Below are positions 33,998 through 42,135 of a stretch of DNA of 64,000 nucleotides, piece after piece. The notes under the pieces were generated by a model, which saw only the letters and a list, made by a program, of their open reading frames with translations, made no database searches and had not been told where the DNA came from. Made by a program: the position numbers and the translations under genes. Position 1 is the first letter of the stretch. Each line of letters begins with the position of its first letter. This DNA is from UBA168 sp011055275 (GTDB lineage Archaea > Thermoproteota > Thermoprotei_A > Marsarchaeales > UBA168). The stretch is from NCBI GenBank assembly GCA_046635845.1, contig JAQQXN010000002.1. One strand, given 5' to 3'.

Positions 33998-34105
33998 CTC
34001 AATATATTATGCGCGCAAGGCTATATATTTATCCCCTTAAGGAAAGAAAGCACCCTCAAAGCATCTGAAAGGGTTTATTAACAACAGCAAAGCTCTAAGT
34101 GAAGG

Positions 34106-34657
34106 ATGCCGAAAATTTGGGTATATAGGAAAGGGGATGATAATCCCCACGCATGTACCGCGCTGCGCTTGGCCAAGGCAGGAGACGTTGAATTAGTCAG
34201 AAGCGTTAATGCAATTCCTAGAGGTTCGCTTTTGCTTGACCCGTTCTCTCAATACGCACTATCTCCTGCGGATGCTACATTTGTTGGATGGCATGGACTT
34301 GTCTTGATAGATTGTTCTTGGGAGCACGCCGAGCTCGTGTTTAAGCATGTGAAAAACAGGGTAAGAAGGGCTTTGCCTTTTCTCATAGCCGGCAATCCAG
34401 TCAAGCAAGACCAACCGGTTAACCTCTCTACTGCCGAAGCCCTTGCGGCCGCGCTTTACATACTTGGATGGAAAGATAAAGCGCTTGAAATTCTTAACCG
34501 CTTCAAATGGGGCGCGCATTTTTTTACCCTTAATCAGGACCTTCTCGACAAGTATGCGAGCTGTCTCACATCTAGGGAAGTAGTTGAGGTACAACTTAGT
34601 GAATTAGAAAGGAGGCGTGATGCCCGTAACCCGCCTTCTGTTCTAGATGGCATTTAA
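34106..34657 (+). CDS. tsr3: Tsr3-type rRNA aminocarboxypropyltransferase
   Basis: 183 residues of the DUF367/Tsr3 family, which transfers the 3-amino-3-carboxypropyl group of SAM to a hypermodified uridine of small-subunit rRNA. Signatures: HACTALRLAKAGDVEL, LLLDPFSQYALSPAD, GLVLIDCSWEHAE, RRALPFLIAGNPV, LSTAEALAAALYILG. It ends at 34657, very near the 3' end of the convergent RNase P RNA gene. Confidence 0.92.
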   Translation: MPKIWVYRKGDDNPHACTALRLAKAGDVELVRSVNAIPRGSLLLDPFSQYALSPADATFVGWHGLVLIDCSWEHAELVFKHVKNRVRRALPFLIAGNPVKQDQPVNLSTAEALAAALYILGWKDKALEILNRFKWGAHFFTLNQDLLDKYASCLTSREVVEVQLSELERRRDARNPPSVLDGI

Positions 34658-34905
34658 CTAAGCGGGCTACCTTCACCTCCCCGTGGCTCTCATTGGTGAT
34701 GCTTGCCCTTGCACGCCAGAGGCTGGCCATTTCACCACGGCAAGGGCTCGTCAACCGCTTGGTCTCCCCCTCATATGCCCTTCCGTGCCTCGTTTCTGTG
34801 CCAGGAGCATGGCTCTCGCCATGCACCGTTACGGTGCTCTGGTGCCACGGCGTGGGCGGAGTTTCCTCAGCACCTGAGGTGCCGATAGCCATCCAGCATC
34901 TCGCC
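34655..34905 (-). ncRNA. rnpB: RNase P RNA
   Basis: About 250 nt on the minus strand. Reading 5'-3': a P3-like hairpin GGCACCTCAGGTGC, the conserved region GAGGAAACTCCGCCC (usual form GAGGAAAGTCCGCC), GCCGTGGCACCAGAGC, GGCACAGAAACGAGGCA, the TGGTGAAATGGCCAGC region and a 3' end GGTAGCCCGCTTAGT. Size and order fit archaeal type A RNase P RNA. A TATA-like GCGTTTTTATT lies near 34910-34920. Ends are approximate. Confidence 0.8.
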
Positions 34906-34923
34906 TCCAAATAAAAACGCTGG

Positions 34924-36250
34924 TAAAAGATAAACATGATATAGCTAGTATATTGCCAGTAATACTATAAGAGCTCCGTTTACCATCAACGATACCAAAT
35001 AAAGCTCCTTCTCCCTTGCCTGAAAGTGCATTTAGATCGCACATAAATTCTATTGTTTGGATGGGATCATACATGAGTTCCTTAGAAGTCTGGGCTTATT
35101 CCTTGGTTGCATTTCATCGCGTTCGAGTTTGTACTATGTATGAAAAACTATTATCGGATTAACGCTATGAGGGTGAAGCGTGACACCTGCGTAATGTTCC
35201 GGTGCAGGCATTTGCTCTAAGTGTTTTTCGGATTAAATCCACATAGACTTGTATTTTATTTTGGACAATATTTGCGGTATCCTGGGGCATTATGTGTACT
35301 CGATAATCGTATTTACGAAGGTACGTTATGCGATAGCTGTTTTTACATGTTAATGTGGTTGTTCGGTAATACATAGCACCAAGGGAACGATCATTTTTTG
35401 AAGTACTTGAGTTTTGGTGATCAAATCCCCAGCTTTAGTATGCGTAGAGCTCGTGATATTCTACTTTGTTCTCTCAAGCTAATGTTATTAATGGTAATCA
35501 GAACACGCAGAATCCTGATGATTCATTTGACAAACAGATATTGCAGTATGAGTCAAGGCCTCACCAGAAACCCAGTTGTTCTTAGCATTAATGCTGGTAG
35601 GTCTCATTAGTAATGCTCCTATGGAGTCTCTATACAATGAGGTCTTTGGTCTCAAAATCTAAGCGTAACGCTATGACCTGCTGCAATGGCCTCAGTGAGT
35701 CCTTGAGGCTTTGTGAGCTGTCCGGATCTGTTGCCATGAATTGCCGCTCCATTTGGCTGGATTTGCTTGAGAGTTCCTTACCAATTTTATGAGCGCATAC
35801 GTATTTATTCTGAGCTTATAATCGAAGGGTCCTTCAATAATCAGAGGGGTATTGGCGGAATGTGCAGATGGCAGTATACGGACGACTAAAATAGCTCCGG
35901 TCTTCTAGCGACCGGCAGTCTACTGGTTTGCGCAAAGCTGTCGAACGTTCAAGCAAGTCTCGATTTGCAGACTGAATCATTCATAATTATCACTCTTGTC
36001 TAAGACTAAGTCGTAAGGGCGTTCGAGGGTTTTTCGGTTATTGGCGCGCGATGTGCGAATGATTGCCGATGTTTTACGTTGTTTATCCATATCCCGTTTG
36101 GAGTTTATATAAGATATTGTGATACGGAAGTTGCGCGATTGCGCTCTATATGTATAAAAATGATGCGTGTGAAATAGGTTAGCATAGCTTAGCGTTGTTA
36201 AGCATTGATATGTGGTATACGCAATATTAACATAGGGGGACTCCTTTAGG
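34924..36250. other. Gene-poor, decayed-looking 1.3-kb region
   Basis: This stretch has no intact gene I can support and a base composition and stop density unlike the neighbours. Scraps of coding pattern remain on the plus strand around 35420-35660, where three frames joined by two shifts would read ELVIFYFVLSS, then NTQNPDDSFDKQILQYES, then LFLALMLVGLISNAPMES and FGLKI-stop. A hairpin CCGGTC-N7-GACCGG lies near 35902-35920. Two TATA-like boxes (GTTTATATAAG at about 36111, CTATATGTATAAAA at about 36148) lie upstream of 36258. Likely remains of a lost mobile element. Confidence 0.45.
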
Positions 36251-36496
36251 GTGAGTTGTGCTGAGTGCGGTAGCGACCTGGTGTATGTTGGTTACCCCGG
36301 CCGGTACTTATGGGTTAGGTTCGGTTTTCGCGATGCGTTTTTTGGGCAGTGGTTCTTTGTGTGGTTTGGTTGGCGTAGTGATTGGTGTCTTTTATGGGGT
36401 ATTTTGGTATTTGTTATTGCTTGGTTGGAATTACTCATTGGGGGCTCTAAGGTGAGACCCTGGGCAATACTTAAATTGGTATCTGCTAGCTATGGT

Positions 36497-36892
36497 ATGA
36501 AAGTAAGTACCAGCTTTGTGTTGCCGGATGAGCTGTGGAAAAAGATCAAGGTTACTGCGATCGAGCGTGGCACTACGGTGTCGGCGATTGTCGCTGAGGC
36601 GCTTTCAAGCGCTGTTTCCCGCGGGAGTGGTTCTGGTATGTTTATTCCCGAAGGAGCTCCCAAACATGCCTTCATGCTTAAAGTCTTGACGAGTGAAAAC
36701 AAGCAACAACTGATGACTTCACTGATAACGGAGTTTATGGAGATGGGCGTAGGGGACGTGGATTTGCTCGGAAAGTACTTGAGGGGTGCCAAGGATGGCT
36801 GGAAGCATCCATCTAGAACGGGAAAGGAATCCGAGGCACTGACTTACTTGTTTAAGCTTTGTTCCGAACTGCATTATCCTGGTTTCGATTAA
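36497..36892 (+). CDS. Ribbon-helix-helix (CopG-like) protein
   Basis: 131 residues from ATG 36497. The first 45 residues form a ribbon-helix-helix: VSTSFVLPDELWKKIKVTAIE then GTTVSAIVAEALSSAV. A helical C-terminal domain of unknown type follows (KQQLMTSLITEFMEMGVGD). The frame is open upstream to 36251, but that part (Trp/Phe-rich) conflicts with a second frame at 36258-36455 encoding a 65-aa two-span membrane peptide; neither is certain. RHH proteins often regulate mobile elements, fitting the decayed region to the left. Confidence 0.65.
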   Translation: MKVSTSFVLPDELWKKIKVTAIERGTTVSAIVAEALSSAVSRGSGSGMFIPEGAPKHAFMLKVLTSENKQQLMTSLITEFMEMGVGDVDLLGKYLRGAKDGWKHPSRTGKESEALTYLFKLCSELHYPGFD

Positions 36893-36977
36893 TTAGCGGA
36901 ATAGAAATCGCGTTCAATGACCGACCGGAAGAAGAGCTCTATGCGCAAAGGTTTTAACTGTAAATGCGTGTTCTGAT

Positions 36978-38123
36978 ATGAGGAAGCCCTCTGTAGCGGA
37001 CAGGATTTTGCTTTTGTTATCTATAAAGGAAGAAGGCAAATACATAGGAATGGACCATATATACGAAAAGGTCGCGAGGGACACCAAGGCCTTTGAGAAG
37101 ATTGATCTAACTAAGTCTGAGTTGGAGTCTGAGGTCAAACTTCTTATAGCTAACGGCCTTGTAGAAGAGTCGGCGGGGAAGTATGCGATAACTGATAAGG
37201 GCGAAACGGAGCTTGATAATAGACTTAAGGAGATTTCCGAAGGCCTTAATTTATCTTATGTAACCGTATGGAAGGCGAGAAAGTATTATCCGGAAGTAGC
37301 CAGAGCGTTGCTTCCTTTTTTGACCGACCGCCCAGTATCCGTTATTAAGGTGTTTTCGGGAAAGGAAGACCCCATACATCAACTAGAACCCCTTTTCGTG
37401 AGATACAAGAGGTACAAACCTAAGCCGCAGTTCATATCCATATCCAATGAGCAAGAGTTGCTAGCATACGTAGACGATCATTGTGTTGATTTCATACCTT
37501 ATGTCAGCAAGTTCAATTCGAATTACCCTGACTACTTGATCCTGGATTTGGATGCAGGTGAACGGCTCAAACAAGGCGAAAGGGGATTCCTAATGGTCAA
37601 GGCTGTGGCTGAAGCTATAGTGGACTTAATGGAAGAAGCGCGCATAAATTATCTACTGAAGTTCAGTGGATCGCGTGGTTTTCAGATATGGGCCGCGCTG
37701 GATAACTCTAATAAAGTTATATCTGAAAAACCCGACGCTTATTCGTTCTATCGGCAGGTAGCTGTTGAAGTCAGAAACTACGTGGAAAAGAAGTTGGAAG
37801 AAGATAGATCATGGATAGAAGAGTATGGCCTTGGAGAGGTAAAATGGCCAGTAACTTCTTCTATTGTGGCAAAAAAAGAGGAGAGATCAGATCAAATATT
37901 GATAGATTGGTCAAGCATGAAGCCCAACGGTGACGTAAGAGCCCCTTACTCTATGCACTATAAAACGGCGATGATTTCGTTACCGATCTTCCCCTCCGAG
38001 TTAAGGCAATTCAAAAGAGAGACCGCGTCAGTTGAAAACGTGATGGCAGCTCCCATCAAGGAATTCCCGCCTCCTGCGCCATCGGACCCATCGGCTTTGT
38101 TTCGCATTTTAGGTATTACATGA
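36978..38123 (+). CDS. Archaeo-eukaryotic primase-like (PrimPol/LigD-Pol-like) protein with N-terminal winged helix
   Basis: 381 residues. Residues 1-85 form a winged helix (SIKEEGKYIGMDHIYEK, KSELESEVKLLIANGLVEES, KYAITDKGETEL). The rest resembles the archaeo-eukaryotic primase fold: the metal motif LILDLDAGE (about residue 189), KFSGSRGFQIWA (about residue 229) and ILIDWSSMKPNGDVRAPYS with MISLPI (about residues 307-330), as in LigD polymerase domains and PriS. All three acidic or basic key positions appear present. Likely a primase or gap-filling polymerase; no ligase or Ku gene is nearby. ATG at 36978. Confidence 0.75.
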   Translation: MRKPSVADRILLLLSIKEEGKYIGMDHIYEKVARDTKAFEKIDLTKSELESEVKLLIANGLVEESAGKYAITDKGETELDNRLKEISEGLNLSYVTVWKARKYYPEVARALLPFLTDRPVSVIKVFSGKEDPIHQLEPLFVRYKRYKPKPQFISISNEQELLAYVDDHCVDFIPYVSKFNSNYPDYLILDLDAGERLKQGERGFLMVKAVAEAIVDLMEEARINYLLKFSGSRGFQIWAALDNSNKVISEKPDAYSFYRQVAVEVRNYVEKKLEEDRSWIEEYGLGEVKWPVTSSIVAKKEERSDQILIDWSSMKPNGDVRAPYSMHYKTAMISLPIFPSELRQFKRETASVENVMAAPIKEFPPPAPSDPSALFRILGIT

Positions 38124-38177
38124 ACTCGTCTAAATAGACTTATATCTGTGATGCCATTTTACACAAGGTTGAAATAA

Positions 38178-39518
38178 ATGACCAGAGCGCTTTCTCCCGA
38201 AAAAGGCGCTGGTGGCATGAAAAATTCTGCTAAGGTTAGCACCGGAACTGCGCCCCAGGGTTCGGTAAACTCAGGGCAAAAAATCCCATGGAGTGCGCTA
38301 ATAGCTCTAGGCATGGGGATGTTGGTTTACGGGGTTGCGGAGAGCTTCGGCCCGGTGGCGGCCATCACCGGGATAATCCCACCGAGGCTTGCCTTCTTGG
38401 GTTACAGCCTTCCCTATATAGCGGGGGGAGTAGGAGCCTTCTTCGCGGGATATATGGCCGACTACATGGGAAGAAAGACATCGTTTTTAACAACAATCGC
38501 AATGCTGCTTGCAGGGCTCGTGCTGTACATCGCTCTAAGTGGGTCAACAATAGCACTTTTGATCTCATTCATATTGGTAGGGATGTCAGCCATAGGTCTT
38601 GAAAGCCCGATATTAGCGATGATGTCTGAGCAGGCATCAGCTAAAACCAGGGGGACTCTTCTTGTCATAACTCAAAACTTCGGTAATTTGGGTGTTGCGA
38701 TAGTATTCATTCCCGTGCTTCTGGGATTCAGCGCTTTTCAGCAAACCATTGCGATATCCCTTATGTTCATAGGCCCTCTTATCGCCCTAGTGGTAACCTG
38801 GTTCCTCGTAGAGGAAAGCACACCTTGGAGCGCAGTAAAGCATAAGGTTGACATGAATGTCGAACAAGCTTGGCATCAAAAGGACGGTTCTGCTGAACCC
38901 GTGAAGCCTCGGGGTGGACTATCTCTGAGGTTTCTTGTCCTGATTCTCATAGGCATAGCTCAGGACGTAGCATTTGTATACGCCACCTATGGTGTGTCTT
39001 ACTCCTACTTCTCATCATCAGCTGCCAGCCTAGTCCCGTTAATAGGCGGCTTTACGATGGTCGTGGTAGGTGTTCTAGCCGCCCTTTGGGTGGTCCCTTA
39101 CATAGATAGGAGGACGTTTGCGACTCTGTCCTATGGTCTTCTTTTGCTCTTATGGCTTGTCTTGTGGGCCTTTGTCTCAATAACTAGGAGCAATGGTGGT
39201 TTTATGCTGCTAGCCATAATGACGTTGATATTTGTGCCCGTTGAAATCACGTGGGGGGCTAGGGCCGTGCTTGAGCCTGAGTTGTTTGGCACAGAGAGGA
39301 GGGGTCTGTACGTCTCACTTGTAAGAACAGTCGTTTGGATCGCTACGGGAATAATAACCGGCATCCTCACCTCAGGAATAATTTCGTTCAGCTTCAGCTC
39401 GGCGATGGCAATTACAACCATTGTTTTTGCCATAGGCCTTGCGGCTGCGCTAATTTGGCAGGTCAAAGGGTTTGAAACCAAGGACAAAAGCCTGTATGGG
39501 CTTGACACCGCTAAATGA
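38178..39518 (+). CDS. Major facilitator superfamily transporter
   Basis: 446 residues, about 12 membrane spans starting near residue 38 after a hydrophilic N-terminal tail. The MFS loop 2-3 motif GYMADYMGRKTSF is clear, with a related VPYIDRRTF between spans 8 and 9. The central loop is short and charged (KHKVDMNVEQAWHQK). Substrate unknown; sugar/organic acid-type MFS is possible. ATG at 38178. A second ATG at 38219 is possible. Confidence 0.88.
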   Translation: MTRALSPEKGAGGMKNSAKVSTGTAPQGSVNSGQKIPWSALIALGMGMLVYGVAESFGPVAAITGIIPPRLAFLGYSLPYIAGGVGAFFAGYMADYMGRKTSFLTTIAMLLAGLVLYIALSGSTIALLISFILVGMSAIGLESPILAMMSEQASAKTRGTLLVITQNFGNLGVAIVFIPVLLGFSAFQQTIAISLMFIGPLIALVVTWFLVEESTPWSAVKHKVDMNVEQAWHQKDGSAEPVKPRGGLSLRFLVLILIGIAQDVAFVYATYGVSYSYFSSSAASLVPLIGGFTMVVVGVLAALWVVPYIDRRTFATLSYGLLLLLWLVLWAFVSITRSNGGFMLLAIMTLIFVPVEITWGARAVLEPELFGTERRGLYVSLVRTVVWIATGIITGILTSGIISFSFSSAMAITTIVFAIGLAAALIWQVKGFETKDKSLYGLDTAK

Positions 39519-39586
39519 CCTTCCATAAATCTAAGTCTTGTTTTTTACCTAGAAAAAACTTAATAGCGATAGCTGAGATTTCACTT

Positions 39587-39684
39587 GCCGGTGTAGCTCA
39601 GCTACAGGTAGAGGCAAAAAAGCCGCCTAAAGCGATCGGCTGTTAACCGATTGGTCGAAGGTTCGAGTCCTTCCACCGGCGCCA
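39587..39684 (+). tRNA. tRNA-Asn (GTT) with about 19-nt intron before the anticodon arm
   Basis: Acceptor GCCGGTG pairs with CACCGGC, discriminator G plus encoded CCA. The anticodon arm is ATCGG-CTGTTAA-CCGAT (anticodon at 39642-39644). The D stem GCTC needs GAGC, which is interrupted: GAG ends at 39613 and C resumes at 39633. The extra 19 nt (about 39614-39632) are best read as an intron near position 24/25, a non-canonical site. The T arm is AAGG-TTCGAGT-CCTT. Confidence 0.88.
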
Positions 39685-39701
39685 TTTTCATCAGCACGTA
39701 A

Positions 39702-39853
39702 ACGGAGCCTGTCTCGGTTAGCTCAAAAATTGTCTTTGCGCCTATTACGGTTTGAGGCGATGGAACAGGTGTCGCCCTCCAGCTCGTTGATTTACTACCG
39801 ATTACAAAAGAGATAGGCTGGTATTCTGCGTTTTTGCGAATTTCGATCCTCAC
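39702..39853 (-). CDS. Possible small beta-rich protein antisense-adjacent to tRNA-Asn
   Basis: A minus-strand frame starts at GTG 39853, preceded by AGGTGAGG-like purines, with RIEIRKNAEYQPISFVIGSK and PSPQTVIGAKTIFELTETG, then runs into the antisense of tRNA-Asn, where it ends at 39602. Only the part before the tRNA looks protein-like. I do not recognise it. Confidence 0.3.
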
Positions 39854-39931
39854 CTAAGCGCGAAGCCCCAACTCAGAACTGTTCCAGTTGATTGCGAAGG
39901 GTTTAAAAACGAATTTCTCTAAAATATTCGT

Positions 39932-40056
39932 CGGGCTGTAGCTCAGTGGTAGAGCTGGCGGCTGTAGAGATCGCGGGCGCAAGGGCGCATCAGCGCATCA
40001 GTGAACGCCCGTCCGCCGTCACCGCTAGGTCGTGGGTTCGAATCCCACCGGCCCGA
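39932..40056 (+). tRNA. tRNA-Tyr (GTA) with 53-nt intron
   Basis: Acceptor CGGGCTG pairs with CGGCCCG, discriminator A, no encoded CCA. The anticodon stem GGCGG/CCGCT holds loop CTGTAG|A with anticodon GTA at 39964-39966. The intron is 39968-40020 at the canonical 37/38 site and can fold strongly (GCGGGCGC...GCGCATCAG, GAACGCCCGTCCGC). The T arm is GTGGG-TTCGAAT-CCCAC. TATA-like GTTTAAAAACG at 39901-39911. The matching synthetase is tyrS at 1453. Confidence 0.9.
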
Positions 40057-40109
40057 CTAACCTTGTGTCTTGGTTCCATAACGCTTTATTTCCACCTATA
40101 ATTCTGCAT

Positions 40110-40214
40110 GGGCCTGTGGCCTAACCTGGATAGGGCGGCAGAATCCGGCCGAACCCCCTAAACAGGATTGGTGAGGAAAGCTGTAGATTGTGGGTTCAAA
40201 TCCCACCAGGCCCG
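40110..40214 (+). tRNA. tRNA-Arg, probably CCG anticodon, with about 30-nt intron
   Basis: Acceptor GGGCCTG pairs perfectly with CAGGCCC, discriminator G. The D arm GCCT...GGGC resembles the neighbouring tRNA-Arg. Best reading: stem GCAGA/GCTGT (one A-G mismatch), loop A-T-CCG-G|A with the intron at 40149-40178 (37/38 site). The intron segment GGATT pairs with AATCC of the anticodon loop, as is common in archaeal precursors. The identity Arg(CCG) rests on this fold and is less certain than the tRNA itself. Confidence 0.7.
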
Positions 40215-40397
40215 CTTCACCGTGTTTTCCGGCGCTTTTACACCGTATCGAAAAAGTGTTATTCTCTTATAGAATAGAAACTTAAAATTTGGGAATATTG
40301 GTGATGCATAGCTTAACCCGAAAAAGCTCGACATCAGATTAATCTCAACTGCGAGGTTGGCGGCGAAAGGCAAAAAAGCGCTTCGATTCTAAAAGAT

Positions 40398-40472
40398 GGA
40401 CCCGTAGCCCAGCCAGGATAGGGCGGCGGCCCTCTAAGCCGCAGATCCGGAGTTCAAATCTCCGCGGGTCCG
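40398..40472 (+). tRNA. tRNA-Arg (TCT)
   Basis: Acceptor GGACCCG/CGGGTCC, discriminator G, no CCA and no intron. The anticodon stem GCGGC/GCCGC encloses the loop CCTCTAA, giving anticodon TCT. Position 33 is then C instead of the almost universal T. The T arm is CGGAG-TTCAAAT-CTCCG. Last of four tRNAs in a row. Confidence 0.92.
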
Positions 40473-40527
40473 CGTGGTCACTTTCATGATACTCATCAAT
40501 GTTTAAAAGCCGATTTAAGTATTTGAT

Positions 40528-42135
40528 GTGCCAACCGACGAGATAGTTAAACGGGTATTTTCGTCAACAGACTTTCTCTTAAAAAAACGCGAGCAACGGT
40601 TGCAGGAGCTGTCAGCGTACGTTGAAAAGCTTCGCTTTGCCTTCATTAAGCGCGAGGTGGTCGACGCTAAGCCGCTTAGCTACATGGCCATAGACGGCAC
40701 GGAGAGCGTTGACAGTCGGTATGACCTTCTTGTGTTCTATGCTGGGGCCTTCGGATATGCTGGCACGTTGGAAAGAGATGCTTCGGGGGGGCTGGTCATG
40801 TCGGAGGAGACGTCCGTAGACCTTCCTACTGAGATCTCCATGGCAATACCCATGCATGAGGGAGACGTGGCTGATGTTACCAGAAAGGTTGATGGGTCGC
40901 CTGCCGATGTCCCGCCGCTCCTCATGGAACTGAGCGAGCTCGCCCTCGCTCGTGCAGCTGTAAAAACCGGTGACGTGGGAATCCTCCTCTTGGATAGGTC
41001 GCTTTCTATGGAATATTCACACCTTTCAACCGACGTGGAGAACTTTCTAAGAGGACATCAATCGCTTTTCTTTGACGATGCCACGGTAGAGATCGCCCTT
41101 AACGCTATCCCTTCTCGCGGGGCCACGGAAACGCTTGGACCTCAACTCGCGTGGCAGGTAATGAACGAGTTCGGCAGACGCGGTGGCTCTTGGTCCGAGA
41201 TTTCCTCGGCCTTAGGTCTCAGCAAGCCAGACCTCGCGCGCGAAGCGCTGTCATGGCTTGAAAGCGCTTCAGCCAGGGGTATTGCGGAAAAAATTGACTC
41301 GGACAGGTTTTTCGTGGGATTTGAGAACAGGCTAGAAATGGGCCTTGATAAGGCATTGGGCAAAGTCCTGTTTAGCCCAGAAGGCCATCCGCTCTGGAAA
41401 GATGGAAAATGGATTGAAGAGGGTGACATAAAGTTATTATCACTTCTCGTGCTGCGCTCTCTCCTTAAGCTTGCGCTCGAAAAGAACACCCTGCTGATAG
41501 GCATCACTAAGGAATCTTCCTCTTCTGACTTCATCGAGGGCGCATTTAAGGTGCTTGCCCTTAAAAAGGGCATCTCCGAGTACTCGCCTAACATGGGAAC
41601 AGATTTGGCCTATCTGTCAACGGTTTCTGACATGCTGGGAGTGCACGCTCCTTGGAGATCGCTTGAGTTTGATGCGCACTTTCATGGGGAGAGCGTTCCC
41701 GCCAGGGTTTTCGCGAGGGGATATGTGAAGCTGTCCTCTTCATCACTTAGCAGGGTTTTCGGATATGATAGGCCGTTTTACTCGATTCCGCCTTGCGATG
41801 ACTGGGTTGAGGGCAACGGCGACTGGGGAGGAGATGGTTATTCCGATCTCGTGCTGACTTACCTTGAGCCCATGGCGAAGGAGGCGATACCTGAAGCCCT
41901 TGGATACAATTACCCACTCTTCCTGGCAGATAAAAAAGCCAAGACCATGCAGGCTGAAGCCAGAAGGGCTTACCTTTCGGCAATAGACCTAGAGCTAAGC
42001 AGGGCTGGTCTGCCGCCCGGTGCGGGAAAGTACAGGGACATGAGAAAATACTACGAACAGATGAGGAGGAGGTCCGTTGTTCGACGACATAGGAGGGAAG
42101 TTCAACTGCAGGCTCAGAGAACAGGTCTCAGTTAA
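40528..42135 (+). CDS. nurA: NurA-domain nuclease
   Basis: 535 residues, longer than minimal NurA. The NurA signatures are PLSYMAIDGTESVDSRYDLLVFY (first metal aspartate, about residue 54), a second acidic site in VGILLLDRSLSMEY (about residue 152), and TLLIGITKESSSSDF late in the protein. A winged-helix-like insertion (SWSEISSALGLSKPDLAREALSWL) lies near residue 225. NurA is a 5'-3' nuclease that works with the HerA pump in DNA-end resection. The herA-like gene overlaps its 3' end by 59 bp, so the two are translationally coupled. Confidence 0.85.
   Translation: MPTDEIVKRVFSSTDFLLKKREQRLQELSAYVEKLRFAFIKREVVDAKPLSYMAIDGTESVDSRYDLLVFYAGAFGYAGTLERDASGGLVMSEETSVDLPTEISMAIPMHEGDVADVTRKVDGSPADVPPLLMELSELALARAAVKTGDVGILLLDRSLSMEYSHLSTDVENFLRGHQSLFFDDATVEIALNAIPSRGATETLGPQLAWQVMNEFGRRGGSWSEISSALGLSKPDLAREALSWLESASARGIAEKIDSDRFFVGFENRLEMGLDKALGKVLFSPEGHPLWKDGKWIEEGDIKLLSLLVLRSLLKLALEKNTLLIGITKESSSSDFIEGAFKVLALKKGISEYSPNMGTDLAYLSTVSDMLGVHAPWRSLEFDAHFHGESVPARVFARGYVKLSSSSLSRVFGYDRPFYSIPPCDDWVEGNGDWGGDGYSDLVLTYLEPMAKEAIPEALGYNYPLFLADKKAKTMQAEARRAYLSAIDLELSRAGLPPGAGKYRDMRKYYEQMRRRSVVRRHRREVQLQAQRTGLS

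Noticed and set aside
39602..39701. Continuation of a minus-strand protein through tRNA-Asn
   Set aside because: The translated segment is the antisense of the tRNA, a well-known artefact.
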